Shown: one piece after another, positions 8,224-16,838 of the stretch | Numbering within the stretch: the first letter of the stretch is position 1 | Layout: each line of letters starts with the position of its first letter | Source: Phycisphaerae bacterium | GTDB lineage: Bacteria; Planctomycetota; Phycisphaerae; UBA1845; UTPLA1 | DNA: 64,000 nucleotides | Direction of reading: 5' to 3' | NCBI GenBank assembly: GCA_019636475.1 | Contig: JAHBXN010000004.1 | Location: 186,001 to 250,000 of the forward strand | Translations under genes and position numbers: made by a program | The notes under the pieces: model-generated | What the model saw: only the letters and a program-made list of their open reading frames with translations | Database searches by the model: none | What the model was told of the DNA's origin: nothing

Positions 8224-8931
8224 ATGTTCAAGCGGAAAGCAATTCTCGCGATTGTTGCATTTGCTGCGGTCGTTGCGTCCAGTTCGTCTGTGTTCGCTTC
8301 GGCATGGCCGGTGAATGCGTCCGGGACCAACACGGCGTTCGGCTGGACCTCGGGTGAGCATCTGGATTTCGTTCCCGACTCGACTGCATTTGGATCGCCG
8401 GCGGTTGATGAACTTGGATTTTTCTTCCGCAATGACTATGGCGACATGTACTTCCGTGCTGAGCAGGGTGGCCCGAATACGGTGCACGGCTCGGTCGATT
8501 TTGAATTCGATATCGCTGGATCGAATCCGGGAGGAGCCGGTCCGATTTCGCAGATCATTTTCCGAGAGCGTGGAACATGGGGCGGGAACCTGGCGGACAT
8601 CCAGATTCAGTATGACTTCAGCATGTTTTCAGCGAGCCAGCTGCTGTTGATTGCACCCGAATCGATTTTCGCGGATTTCAATATGGACGGGACATGGGAA
8701 GCGGAATACATCCTCACTCCCGCAGGTGCGACGGCGTTGAATCAGTTCTTCGCGCCGATCTTCGGCTTTGAGAACGCCCAGATTCAGATTACGAATATCC
8801 TGCATGTTAGCGGTTCGAACCCGGACACGTTTGTTCAGAAGACGTATTCGTCGGTGATTTTCCCCGAGCCTGGTACGATTGGACTTCTGGCGGTCCTGGG
8901 CGGTGTCGCACTGATTCGCCGCCGGCGCTAA
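8224..8931 (+). CDS. PEP-CTERM sorting domain protein
   Basis: The 235-residue product has a classic signal peptide (MFKRKAILAIVAFAAVVA...SVFA) and ends in the PEP-CTERM anchor FPEPGTIGLLAVLGGVALIRRRR: a PEP motif, a hydrophobic helix and an Arg cluster. Such tails are recognised by exosortases, which process the protein during export in exopolysaccharide-producing bacteria. The middle is rich in Gly, Asn and aromatic residues with no recognised domain. I start at 8224 because of the adjacent AGAAGGAAG box and the signal peptide; the frame extends to 8140 without plausible protein. It is followed by a second PEP-CTERM gene. Confidence 0.9.
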   Translation: MFKRKAILAIVAFAAVVASSSSVFASAWPVNASGTNTAFGWTSGEHLDFVPDSTAFGSPAVDELGFFFRNDYGDMYFRAEQGGPNTVHGSVDFEFDIAGSNPGGAGPISQIIFRERGTWGGNLADIQIQYDFSMFSASQLLLIAPESIFADFNMDGTWEAEYILTPAGATALNQFFAPIFGFENAQIQITNILHVSGSNPDTFVQKTYSSVIFPEPGTIGLLAVLGGVALIRRRR

Positions 8932-8955
8932 TTTCGCTCGAATACGATAAGGAAA

Positions 8956-9010
8956 TTGACGGCCAGTGGCTGTCTCGGACTTATAAAGCAAGGCCTGAGG
9001 TTCATCAGGC
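8956..9010 (+). promoter_or_regulatory. Possible promoter and leader hairpin before the second PEP-CTERM gene
   Basis: TTGACG (8956-8961) and TATAAA (8982-8987) lie 20 nt apart, wider than ideal. A hairpin with arms GCCTGA and TCAGGC (8993-9010) follows, ending about 22 nt before the ATG. It may allow separate expression of the second gene or trim the transcript. Confidence 0.3.
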
Positions 9011-9031
9011 AAAAGTTGAGGAGAGGAAAAG

Positions 9032-9751
9032 ATGACATCGTTTGCAAAGAGGACCGTTGGGGCTGTGGCCGCGATTGTGGGCTTGGCCGTTAGCACGCCT
9101 GCTGCACTGGCAGCAGTTCCGTGGACGACTAACGCGGCTGGCGCTGCGCCTTCGGGCAAGTTCACCTGGTCGGGTGGCGAGAGCGATCTGAACATCTTCA
9201 AGAACCCGTCGGTCGTTTCCAACGCGGGCGTCGACACGTTCGTGTTCGGTGGCTTGGGCGGCTTCGGGGTGAGTGCGTCGAACGGCGGTTCGAGCTCGCT
9301 TGCGGAAGAGGCTCGGTGGAACATCACCATGATGCCGGGATTCCAGATCACTCGCATGGAGATCCGGGTTTTCGGATCGTACGGTGTCCAGGGTGATGGT
9401 TCTTACGTCTCTCTTGGCGGAGGCGTTGGACTTGAGGAGCTCGGTGGCTTGAACCGCTCATGGAACGAGCCGTTGGTCATCGCCAGTCCGAACGCTTCGC
9501 CGATTACCACCGGCCAAGGTTCCTACTCGGCGATTTCCACGCTGGATATCACCTGGGAGTTTCCTGCTCCGTTCAGCAGTCTTCGCGTTAGCTTCGGGAG
9601 CATTCTTGAAGCCGTCGCGGGAGCGTTCGGAACGGCTTCCATCAATCACCAGCTTCAGACTCACCGAATTGAAGTTGGATTCGTGCCCGAGCCGGCGACT
9701 CTTTCGCTGTTGGCGTTTGGTGCCTTGGCGCTTGTTCGGCGCCGACGCTAA
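9032..9751 (+). CDS. PEP-CTERM sorting domain protein
   Basis: This 239-residue secreted protein starts with a signal peptide (AVAAIVGLAVSTPAALA) and ends VPEPATLSLLAFGALALVRRRR, the consensus PEP-CTERM anchor. The ribosome-binding site GGAGAGG lies about 7 nt before the ATG. The central part is Gly/Ser-rich with beta-type periodicity and no known domain. It shares the opening W-x-x-NA(S/A)G-x motif of the mature N-terminus with the preceding PEP-CTERM protein (AWPVNASGTNTAFGW versus VPWTTNAAGAAPSGK), suggesting a diverged tandem duplication. Confidence 0.9.
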   Translation: MTSFAKRTVGAVAAIVGLAVSTPAALAAVPWTTNAAGAAPSGKFTWSGGESDLNIFKNPSVVSNAGVDTFVFGGLGGFGVSASNGGSSSLAEEARWNITMMPGFQITRMEIRVFGSYGVQGDGSYVSLGGGVGLEELGGLNRSWNEPLVIASPNASPITTGQGSYSAISTLDITWEFPAPFSSLRVSFGSILEAVAGAFGTASINHQLQTHRIEVGFVPEPATLSLLAFGALALVRRRR

Positions 9752-9832
9752 ATGACCTGACATTCGAATGAAGGCGTCGGGCGACTATTAGCGCCCAATT
9801 GGGTACAATTCGAATGGTTTAATGAAATTTTT

Positions 9833-9872
9833 GAGACCGGTGTCCACCGATTGTGTGAGGCACCGGTTTCTC
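9833..9872 (+). terminator. Terminator-like hairpin after the PEP-CTERM pair
   Basis: Arms ACCGGTG (within GAGACCGGTG, 9833-9842) and CACCGGT (9861-9867) form a 7-bp stem around an 18-nt loop, followed by TTCTCTTTG. The loop is long and the T tract is interrupted, so this is a plausible but unproven terminator. A CCCAATTGGG palindrome lies at 9794-9803. Confidence 0.4.
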
Positions 9873-9976
9873 TTTGTATGGACCGTCGCCCGCAAAGGGC
9901 TGAACGGGCATTCCCTACGAAACTTCAGAGGCTGGTGGCAGGCTGAGCTTCATGTGAGTTCCGCGGGCGGTTTCTG

Positions 9977-10019
9977 ACTGTTTATGCCGGTCGGCAGTTC
10001 TTGCCGAAGCATAAACAGT
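9977..10019. repeat. Long two-tier inverted repeat
   Basis: Perfect 11-bp outer arms ACTGTTTATGC (9977-9987) and GCATAAACAGT (10009-10019) enclose 6-bp inner arms TCGGCA (9991-9996) and TGCCGA (10002-10007) with a 5-nt loop. This makes a strong cruciform or hairpin lying between a PEP-CTERM gene and the next gene. There is no T tract on either side, so it does not look like an intrinsic terminator; a REP-like element or leader structure is possible. Confidence 0.6.
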
Positions 10020-10190
10020 GTACTTCGGCACAGTGTCCGAGCGGCGGTGCCCGATCTCTGCGGCGACTTGGTAACTTGCACCAAGATTGTCAGTCCGAAG
10101 ACCTATTCGGACGAGACGAGAGGGATGGCTGTCCCAGATTGCACCTCTAATCGCGGTCAATCGGACGGCGGGGTTTGGAATAGGTTCGCG

Positions 10191-11798
10191 ATGGGCGCCC
10201 GCTGGTTTGTACTAATTGTTGCTTTGTCCGCTGCGCTTTTTCCGCGCGCGGCTTTCGGCATGGGCGAAGACGTGCCAAGCGATCAGCGGACGGCATCCAT
10301 GCCTGACAGCTGGCTCGTTTTATATAACCTGAACGACGCGGAAAGTATTTCGTGGGCCGCCTGGTATCAGGAGCAGCGTCACATTCCTGATGAAAACATG
10401 ATCGGGCTTCTTGCTTCGACGGACGAGCATCTCGAGTCCATGGAAGAAGTACAGGAGCAGATTGTCGGGCCGGTGCGCGATCTGCTCGATGCGGACGCCG
10501 ATCTCCGCAGCCGGATCATGGGGATACTGCTCGGGTTTCGACTGCCGGGTTCGTACGCGACGCCGCCGCAGGGTGGCCCGGGGGGATTCTCAGTCGCCGA
10601 CGCGCTGCAAGACATGTACGACGACCTACTTTCTCCTGCCGCACAGCAGGGGTACAACCTCATGTGCCCGCAATTCGCTGGTGCCGCGCTGCCGCCCAAC
10701 GGCCGACTTACGAAGGCTCAGATGCCGCCGACAATTTTCATGGTCGCTCGAATCGATGCGCCGACGCTTGCGTTGGCCAAGGCCATGACACTTCGCGCGA
10801 AAGCGATCGAGGCTCCGGACCATTATATTCATGGAGAGTATGGCTGGTTCGATTACCGCGATTCGCAATTCGCCAGTTCTGGAGGAATCTGGCCCTGGCT
10901 GCGCGACGCGGTGATTTCGCCCCAATTGGCGTCGGTTCCGTGGCGTGAGTTTGATTCCGATGTCGAGGGGACATTCTTTGATGCCTTTCGAATCGACACG
11001 CACGACGTGGATGACTGGAACGATGGGCGGCTGATGTCGAAAATTCCTGGCTCACGCATCTTCGCCTACAACTTCAATAGCTGGGGAGCGACCACTGTTC
11101 GCAGCACCAGCGCGGACGGGGCTCGGTTCGTTCCGAATGCGATCGCCGGCGGCTATGCATCCGCACTCGGCTCCACCGGGGAGCCGCAGTTCCTGGCGCC
11201 GTTTCCGAAGATCTTTGTCGCTTGCATGCAAGAGGGTTGGACGGCCGGTGAATCGTTCTTTCTCGCGAATCCGCTGAATGACTGGATGTGGACTTTTTTC
11301 GGTGATCCCTTTTTGCATGTACCGAACTGGTTCGATGTCGTACCGCCGAATTCGCGCGGCAACGGCGACATCAATAACGACGGCATGGTGGATGGCGTCG
11401 ATCTCGCGTTGCTCTCTCCGCTGTTGCTGGGCCTCGTAAATGATCCAATGATGATTGCGGCCGCGGACATGAGCGGGGACGGAATCATAGATGACGACGA
11501 CGCCTTCCTCATGCTCGGACCGCTTGTATTTGGCACTGACTCGCCTGATCCGCTCCGTGGAACATGCGACCTCAATCAGGACCATCGAGTGGATGCCCGG
11601 GACATCGCCAAATTCATGGAGATGATCCTCGATAACGGCGCATCACAGTGGCCGCTGCGAATTTGCTGGGCTGCGGATGCCAATCGTGATGGGCATGTCA
11701 ATCTCGCCGACATTCCCAGCTTCACTGAGCAACTGTTGTCGCAATCTGGTGGGTTGATGCAGCCGCCCACGCCGGATGACGGCTCGCCAGAGCCTTGA
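10191..11798 (+). CDS. TIGR03790-like secreted protein with dockerin-like repeats
   Basis: The 535-residue protein has a signal peptide (WFVLIVALSAALFPRAAFG). Residues about 35-400 match what I know of the TIGR03790 family: an opening VLYNLND... segment, WYQEQRHIPDENMIGL, a distant GDPFLHVPNW near the domain end. The role of this family is unknown. The C-terminus carries two pairs of Asp/Asn-rich calcium loops (NGDINNDGMVDGVDL, DMSGDGIIDDDDA, then CDLNQDHRVDARDI and DANRDGHVNLADI), which resemble dockerin type I modules. I use the ATG at 10191; the frame opens at 9984, inside the large inverted repeat, and upstream residues do not look like protein. Confidence 0.75.
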   Translation: MGARWFVLIVALSAALFPRAAFGMGEDVPSDQRTASMPDSWLVLYNLNDAESISWAAWYQEQRHIPDENMIGLLASTDEHLESMEEVQEQIVGPVRDLLDADADLRSRIMGILLGFRLPGSYATPPQGGPGGFSVADALQDMYDDLLSPAAQQGYNLMCPQFAGAALPPNGRLTKAQMPPTIFMVARIDAPTLALAKAMTLRAKAIEAPDHYIHGEYGWFDYRDSQFASSGGIWPWLRDAVISPQLASVPWREFDSDVEGTFFDAFRIDTHDVDDWNDGRLMSKIPGSRIFAYNFNSWGATTVRSTSADGARFVPNAIAGGYASALGSTGEPQFLAPFPKIFVACMQEGWTAGESFFLANPLNDWMWTFFGDPFLHVPNWFDVVPPNSRGNGDINNDGMVDGVDLALLSPLLLGLVNDPMMIAAADMSGDGIIDDDDAFLMLGPLVFGTDSPDPLRGTCDLNQDHRVDARDIAKFMEMILDNGASQWPLRICWAADANRDGHVNLADIPSFTEQLLSQSGGLMQPPTPDDGSPEP

Positions 11799-11989
11799 GT
11801 GTGCAGGTACACATCGACGTCTTCTCCCTCAGTATCCTACATCGCATATCCTTATATGGAGTGGTTTTGCCGGAGAAGTTCCGTTCACTTCATCGCTAAA
11901 ATTCGCCGAAAACCGGCAGTGAATTGTATTTCGGCATGGTATTCGATAGTCTGGATTTACCGGTGGATGGAGATTGGAGTTCGCGCGAC

Positions 11990-14900
11990 ATGAACAGTCA
12001 TGCCCCAGTTTCAATTGCGCGCTCATTTCGATCTCGCCGCCGACTTTCCGACAGGGTGATTTTGATTTTTGCAATCGCGATCGGGTCGTCTGGGGGACTT
12101 GGCGCGGCGCGGTCGTCTGAAAGCGAAATCGGCGTCGCAAACTCAGAGATTGACGGGAGCGCGGTGGCAATTGTCGACGCGGTGCCGGGGCCGCCGTCGT
12201 CCGTTCAAGTGAGAGTTATTCGCTCGACACAGGCCGGTCGGGTGACCTGGGTCATCGCCGAAGGCGGTGGTGCGTCTGCGCCGAGTTTTGAAGACTCGGC
12301 TGCGATTTTCGGCGTACAGTCACTCGAAGATGACCTGCAATTCGTGGACGAGGCGATTGACGCGCAGGGCCGGTTACGACGTCGTTTTCAGCAGGTGCAC
12401 TGCGGGGTTCCGGTTTTTTCCGGCATCCTGCTCGCACATTTCCGAGAAGGCGGGGAGTTGACCGCGGTCAACGGTAGATACTATGCCGTGCCGTCAGAAT
12501 TTTCGACGGTTCCGCCCATCTCGCCGGATGCAGCCGTCGATTCGGCGCGACGTTCGATTGAGAGCATGGATGCGACGGCGCATTCCGTTGAATTGATGAT
12601 TGTGGATCCCGGATGGTATGGCGACCCGCCCGCCGGCGTGAGGTTGGCCTATCATGTGGTTCTTCTCGCCTCGAACCCGCATCGTGAAGAGGCGTTTTTT
12701 GTCGATGCGAACAAGGGCGTTATACTCGACCAGTGGTCTGTGCTTTGCGACGCGCTCGATCGGCGCGTGCATACTGCCTTCGGGCTGACGGAGCTTCCCG
12801 GGACGCTGATCCGCGCGGAAGGCGACCCGGTCTATGGTGATGGTGAAATCGATCGGACGTATGACTACCTTGGCGATGCGTACAACTACTTTCTGCTGGG
12901 TTTCGGTCGCGACAGTTACGACGATCAGGGATCGCCGCTGGTGGCCACGACATATTATGATGCTGTCAATTGCCCGATCTATCCGAACGCGTCGTGGAGC
13001 TTCGTATTTCGGTGGATGTATTACTGTCCCGGATTGACGGTCGATGACATCGTCGCCCACGAGTACATGCACGGGGTCACGCAGTACACGGCGAACCTGA
13101 TTTATCAGAACCAGTCGGGACAACTTAATGAGAGTTTCTCGGATATCTTCGGAGAACTCGTCGACTTGTTCAACAGCGGGTCGGCTTTTGCGGGACAGTC
13201 CGATGGCACTGCGTGGGTTGAACACGAGTCGGGCCCCGGCAATGACTGGCCGAACAATCTTCGCGGCACGATGTGCAGCTACCGAAACGAAGCCTGGCCG
13301 GACGGGGTGCGATGGCTGATCGGAGAGGATGCGGCCCCGTTCCCGATCGGCCTTCGGGATATGTGGCGGCCTACCTGCTACAGTCATCCGGACAAATCGA
13401 CATCGCCATTGCAAGGCTGCTCGCTGAATGACAATGGCGGGGTTCATAGCGGCAGCGGCATTCTGAATCATTGCTTCGCGATCGTTTGCGACGGCAAGAC
13501 ATTCAATGGTCAGACGGTTTCGGGCATCGGGCCGATCAAGGCCGGGGCGATCTGGTATCGAGCGTTGAGTACGTATCTCACGGTGGCGTCTGATTTCGAG
13601 GATGCCTACCACGCAATCAACCAGGCCGCATTGGACCTTGTCGGGACTTTCCCGCTCGATCCGCGCACGGGCTTGCCTTCGAATCAGGAGATTACGGCGG
13701 CCGATGCGGCCGAAGTGAACAAGGCGCTGCTCGCGGTGGAGTTGAACGTGCCGGGGGCGTGCGGCGAGACGGTTCCATTGCTCGATTCGTCGCCGGCGCC
13801 CCAGTGCGCGGAGCCAATAGTCATCTTCGCTGACGATTTTGAATCCGGGGCGACGGGATGGACGGTTTCGAATACCGGCCCCAATACCGTATATGACTGG
13901 GTTCTCCGTTCGTCGCTTCCATTCAATCGACCCGGGACGGCCTGGTTTTGTGACGACCCCAATCTGACGAACTGCGGGCCGGATGTCGCGGAGGCGGCGA
14001 TCCATTCATTGATCAGCCCGGCGACTGTCGTGCCGCAGGGTGTCGAGACACTAACACTAACGTTCGATCATTTCATGGAGTCGGAGCCTCGCTTTGACGG
14101 CGGGACGGTCGCAATTCAGGTGAATGGCGGAGACTGGGTCTATCTTCCCACCGTGGCGTATCACTACAATCGCCACAACACCAGTCTGTTTCAAGTCGTC
14201 CAGGACAATACCAATCCGCTTGCCGGCAGACCCGCATTCAGCGGCTATGGCGGATCGTGGGGTACGACGGTCGTGGACATCGGCGCATTTGCATCGGCCG
14301 GAGACACGATTCGCGTGAGGTTCGATTTTGCGAAGGATGACTGCTTCGGGCTGACGGGATGGTTTGTGGATGATGTTCGAATCTTTGCCTGCGGTAGCAG
14401 CGGCGACTGCGACGGCAACGGCCTGCCGGATGAGATGGACGCGGAACTCGCGCTGGATGCAGCGTATTTCCTGCGTCAGATTCCGAACCGGTCCACGAGC
14501 TTCATCAGCGATGCGGATCCTCATCCTTCCGCCGGCATGAACAAACGAGCTGAGGATTTTGAACTGCTTCGTCCAGCAAGGCTTGAAGGTCTGCGATTCT
14601 GGGGCGGATACACGCCGAATGCTCCCGCGCCGGATTCGTTCACGATTCGCATTTATACATGGAATGGTGGAATCCCCGGAACGTTTATCACGGAACGAAC
14701 CGCCATTGTTCCGAGCCGGGTTGCGACGGGTAGGACCTTCGGCAGCGCATCGTTTCCGACAACCGAGTATGTGTACCAGGCGACGCTTTCGACGCCGGTC
14801 GATTTGACTGCCGGGCGGTATTTTGTGGAGTTGTTCAACGACACCAGCGGGCATCCGTCGACATGGTTGTGGGAACGGGCGCTCTTTGGCTGGCTCCCCG

Positions 14901-15181
14901 GCTCGGGTCAGTTGGGACAGATCTGTCAGACTTATTGCCACGACCCGCTCTATAACTTCGCGATCGATCTGCTGGGCCGCTACGATGGCACCATCCGTGG
15001 TGATCTGAATTCGGACAGCCTGGTGAATCTCGGCGACATCGCCGAATTCGTCGCGGTCCTGCTGAATGATTCCGCATCCGGAGCCCATCACTGTGCCGCG
15101 GACATCAATCGCGACGGCCGAGCGGATGGCGAGGATGTCGTGGATTTTGTCGGCTGCATTCTCTCCGCCGGCTGCCCCTGA
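11990..15181 (+). CDS. Secreted M4 (thermolysin-like) metalloprotease with dockerin-like C-terminus
   Basis: This 1063-residue secreted protease starts at the ATG at 11990, behind GGAG about 10 nt upstream, with a signal segment (RVILIFAIAIGSSGGLGAA). A fungalysin/thermolysin-type propeptide occupies about 60-270. The catalytic zinc site is HEYMH (His357 and His361, Glu358 general base), followed after 19 residues by the third ligand Glu381 in NESFSD, exactly the thermolysin spacing. The active-site His lies in NDNGGVHSGSGILNH. Two beta-rich domains follow, then a C-terminal pair of dockerin-like loops (RGDLNSDSLVNLGDI and DINRDGRADGEDV). It probably degrades extracellular proteins as part of a surface-bound assembly. 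Confidence 0.93.
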   Translation: MNSHAPVSIARSFRSRRRLSDRVILIFAIAIGSSGGLGAARSSESEIGVANSEIDGSAVAIVDAVPGPPSSVQVRVIRSTQAGRVTWVIAEGGGASAPSFEDSAAIFGVQSLEDDLQFVDEAIDAQGRLRRRFQQVHCGVPVFSGILLAHFREGGELTAVNGRYYAVPSEFSTVPPISPDAAVDSARRSIESMDATAHSVELMIVDPGWYGDPPAGVRLAYHVVLLASNPHREEAFFVDANKGVILDQWSVLCDALDRRVHTAFGLTELPGTLIRAEGDPVYGDGEIDRTYDYLGDAYNYFLLGFGRDSYDDQGSPLVATTYYDAVNCPIYPNASWSFVFRWMYYCPGLTVDDIVAHEYMHGVTQYTANLIYQNQSGQLNESFSDIFGELVDLFNSGSAFAGQSDGTAWVEHESGPGNDWPNNLRGTMCSYRNEAWPDGVRWLIGEDAAPFPIGLRDMWRPTCYSHPDKSTSPLQGCSLNDNGGVHSGSGILNHCFAIVCDGKTFNGQTVSGIGPIKAGAIWYRALSTYLTVASDFEDAYHAINQAALDLVGTFPLDPRTGLPSNQEITAADAAEVNKALLAVELNVPGACGETVPLLDSSPAPQCAEPIVIFADDFESGATGWTVSNTGPNTVYDWVLRSSLPFNRPGTAWFCDDPNLTNCGPDVAEAAIHSLISPATVVPQGVETLTLTFDHFMESEPRFDGGTVAIQVNGGDWVYLPTVAYHYNRHNTSLFQVVQDNTNPLAGRPAFSGYGGSWGTTVVDIGAFASAGDTIRVRFDFAKDDCFGLTGWFVDDVRIFACGSSGDCDGNGLPDEMDAELALDAAYFLRQIPNRSTSFISDADPHPSAGMNKRAEDFELLRPARLEGLRFWGGYTPNAPAPDSFTIRIYTWNGGIPGTFITERTAIVPSRVATGRTFGSASFPTTEYVYQATLSTPVDLTAGRYFVELFNDTSGHPSTWLWERALFGWLPGSGQLGQICQTYCHDPLYNFAIDLLGRYDGTIRGDLNSDSLVNLGDIAEFVAVLLNDSASGAHHCAADINRDGRADGEDVVDFVGCILSAGCP

Positions 15182-15205
15182 GGATTCCATCGCGGCTGAG
15201 GCCTG

Positions 15206-15883
15206 TCATTTCGCGTGAGTTCGATTCGGGCCGAGTCGTCCTTGACGCAGATGACGCGATTCTTCCATGCCGGCTTCCAATCGTTGCATGACCACATCCA
15301 CGATGCGATCGATCGGCCAGGTCGACGACTCTTCGACAGTGAGCGGCTCGGCGTAGATGACATGGATCCGGTACGGCCTGGGAATGAACCGTCCGCGCGG
15401 AAACGCCTGGTAGGCGCCGTCGATGAGCACCGGCACGATCGGAACTTTCGCACGCTGGGCAATGAGGAGTGAGTTGGGGTTAAATCGCGAAATGGCGCCG
15501 TCACGCGAACGGGTGCCCTCGGGAAAGATCATCACGAGTTTCCCATCTCGCAAACGGCGGAGCACCTCCTTGACCGCATTGACATCGGCGGCGCCGCGTT
15601 TGACGGGAAAAGCGTTCAGTCTTCGAATCAGTCCCCCGAAAAAGCGATTCCGAAACAGGGTCTCTCGCGCCAAATAGCTGCACTCCCGCGGCAGCGACAA
15701 CGCGCCGACGATTGGATCCAGGAAGCTCTGGTGATTGGCAACGAGCAGCGCGGGGCCCGTCATCGGGACGCGATTCACATGAAATGCGCGGCCACGAAAA
15801 TAGGTCTTGAACGCGGTCCAGCAGAGGAACCGTAAAGTGCCGTAGAGCGGCTTTGTCGATTCAGTGGCGTATGTGTCGGTCAT
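15206..15883 (-). CDS. plsC: 1-acyl-sn-glycerol-3-phosphate acyltransferase family
   Basis: This 225-residue membrane-associated enzyme has the acyltransferase motifs NHQSFLDP (the NHxxxxD catalytic box, near residue 50) and FPEGTRSRDG (glycerol-phosphate binding). The family acylates lysophosphatidic acid at the sn-2 position in phospholipid synthesis. It begins 33 nt after cmk on the same strand, a pairing found widely in bacteria (cmk-plsC), which suggests co-transcription. Lysophospholipid substrate inferred from family only. Confidence 0.9.
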   Translation of the reverse strand: MTDTYATESTKPLYGTLRFLCWTAFKTYFRGRAFHVNRVPMTGPALLVANHQSFLDPIVGALSLPRECSYLARETLFRNRFFGGLIRRLNAFPVKRGAADVNAVKEVLRRLRDGKLVMIFPEGTRSRDGAISRFNPNSLLIAQRAKVPIVPVLIDGAYQAFPRGRFIPRPYRIHVIYAEPLTVEESSTWPIDRIVDVVMQRLEAGMEESRHLRQGRLGPNRTHAK

Positions 15884-15916
15884 GAGCGGCGCGCTGTTGT
15901 TGCGTCGTTCACCTTC

Positions 15917-16639
15917 TCACTTGGGCATCGGCGATGTCAATGCGGCAGGGCGATCCATCGAATCGGCTCCGGACTTCGAATCCATTTTTCGGTGGACTTC
16001 GACGAGCAGCCGTTCGACGACTTCGTGGCTCGACATGTTGGAGGTGTCGATGTGGACCGCCGAAGCCGGCTCCAGGAGCGGCGCCCATTGGCGTTGATCA
16101 TTGCCGTCGCGCTGCTGGAGATTTTCGAGGATCAGTTCGTATGACGCTTCTTCGCCATCCGCGGAAAGCTCCTGATAGCGGCGCAAGGCGCGCTTTTCGA
16201 TTGCGGCATCCAGGAAGAACTTCAGGTCCGCATTGGGAAAGACGACGCTTCCCTGATCACGACCTTCGGAAACCAGCGAACCCAGACGTCGGCCGATCTC
16301 GCGCTGCTTCTGGACGAGCAGATCGCGTATCTGCTGGATTCTCGCGACGTAGCTCGTGGCCTGGTTGACTGCCATCGTTCGGATCGCTTCGCTGACATCG
16401 ACTCCGTCGATGGTAACGCGCGTATGTGTCGGTCCGCAGTCGAGGCTGATTTCCACGTCGCGGGCGACGGCAATGAGTGCGTCCTGATCCTTCAAATGGA
16501 CGCCCCGTTCCAGCGCGGCGTGGGCAATGGCCCGGTACATCGCGCCGGTATCGAGATAAGCGACTCCAAGCTTAGCAGCGAGCTTACGCGCCGCAGTGCT
16601 TTTTCCCGAGCCGGCCGGACCGTCGATCGTGATGATCAT
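15917..16639 (-). CDS. cmk: Cytidylate kinase
   Basis: This 240-residue kinase phosphorylates CMP and dCMP with ATP. The P-loop GPAGSGKST is at the N-terminus (about residues 6-14), followed by LDTGAMYRA, the RDQGSVVFPNADLKFFLDA region and RALRRYQEL, all characteristic of bacterial Cmk. Length is normal, slightly longer at the C-terminus (about 15 extra polar residues). It is the first gene of a cmk-plsC pair. Confidence 0.96.
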   Translation of the reverse strand: MIITIDGPAGSGKSTAARKLAAKLGVAYLDTGAMYRAIAHAALERGVHLKDQDALIAVARDVEISLDCGPTHTRVTIDGVDVSEAIRTMAVNQATSYVARIQQIRDLLVQKQREIGRRLGSLVSEGRDQGSVVFPNADLKFFLDAAIEKRALRRYQELSADGEEASYELILENLQQRDGNDQRQWAPLLEPASAVHIDTSNMSSHEVVERLLVEVHRKMDSKSGADSMDRPAALTSPMPK

Positions 16640-16838
16640 GTTTCATCCGTGAAGTGCGAAAGTGTTTCTCCGGGAACGATTATAAGAATTCGCGGACGGG
16701 TGGTCAAAAAAAGCGGCAGGGCGCGGTCAGCGGCCCGTATGAGTCAGCCGGCGGCGGCACGAATCGCGGCGAGACGTGCCTCGATCGTCGATGTGAATTC
16801 CCGTAGCGAAAGATGTCCGTTGAGGTTGCGGACGAGGC

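Noticed and set aside
9984-11798. Extended version of the TIGR03790-like protein from 9984
   Set aside because: It would start inside the large inverted repeat, and the signal peptide begins only at 10191.
12494-14005. Long open frame (about 500 codons) on the minus strand inside the M4 protease gene
   Set aside because: It is Arg/Ile-rich, lacks known domains and is antisense to a well-supported gene; it arises from codon bias in GC-rich DNA.
16744-16838. Readable minus-strand tail after the EEP gene, ending in TGA
   Set aside because: It is only about 30 codons, has no start codon and is in a different frame from the EEP gene; a decayed gene end cannot be supported.
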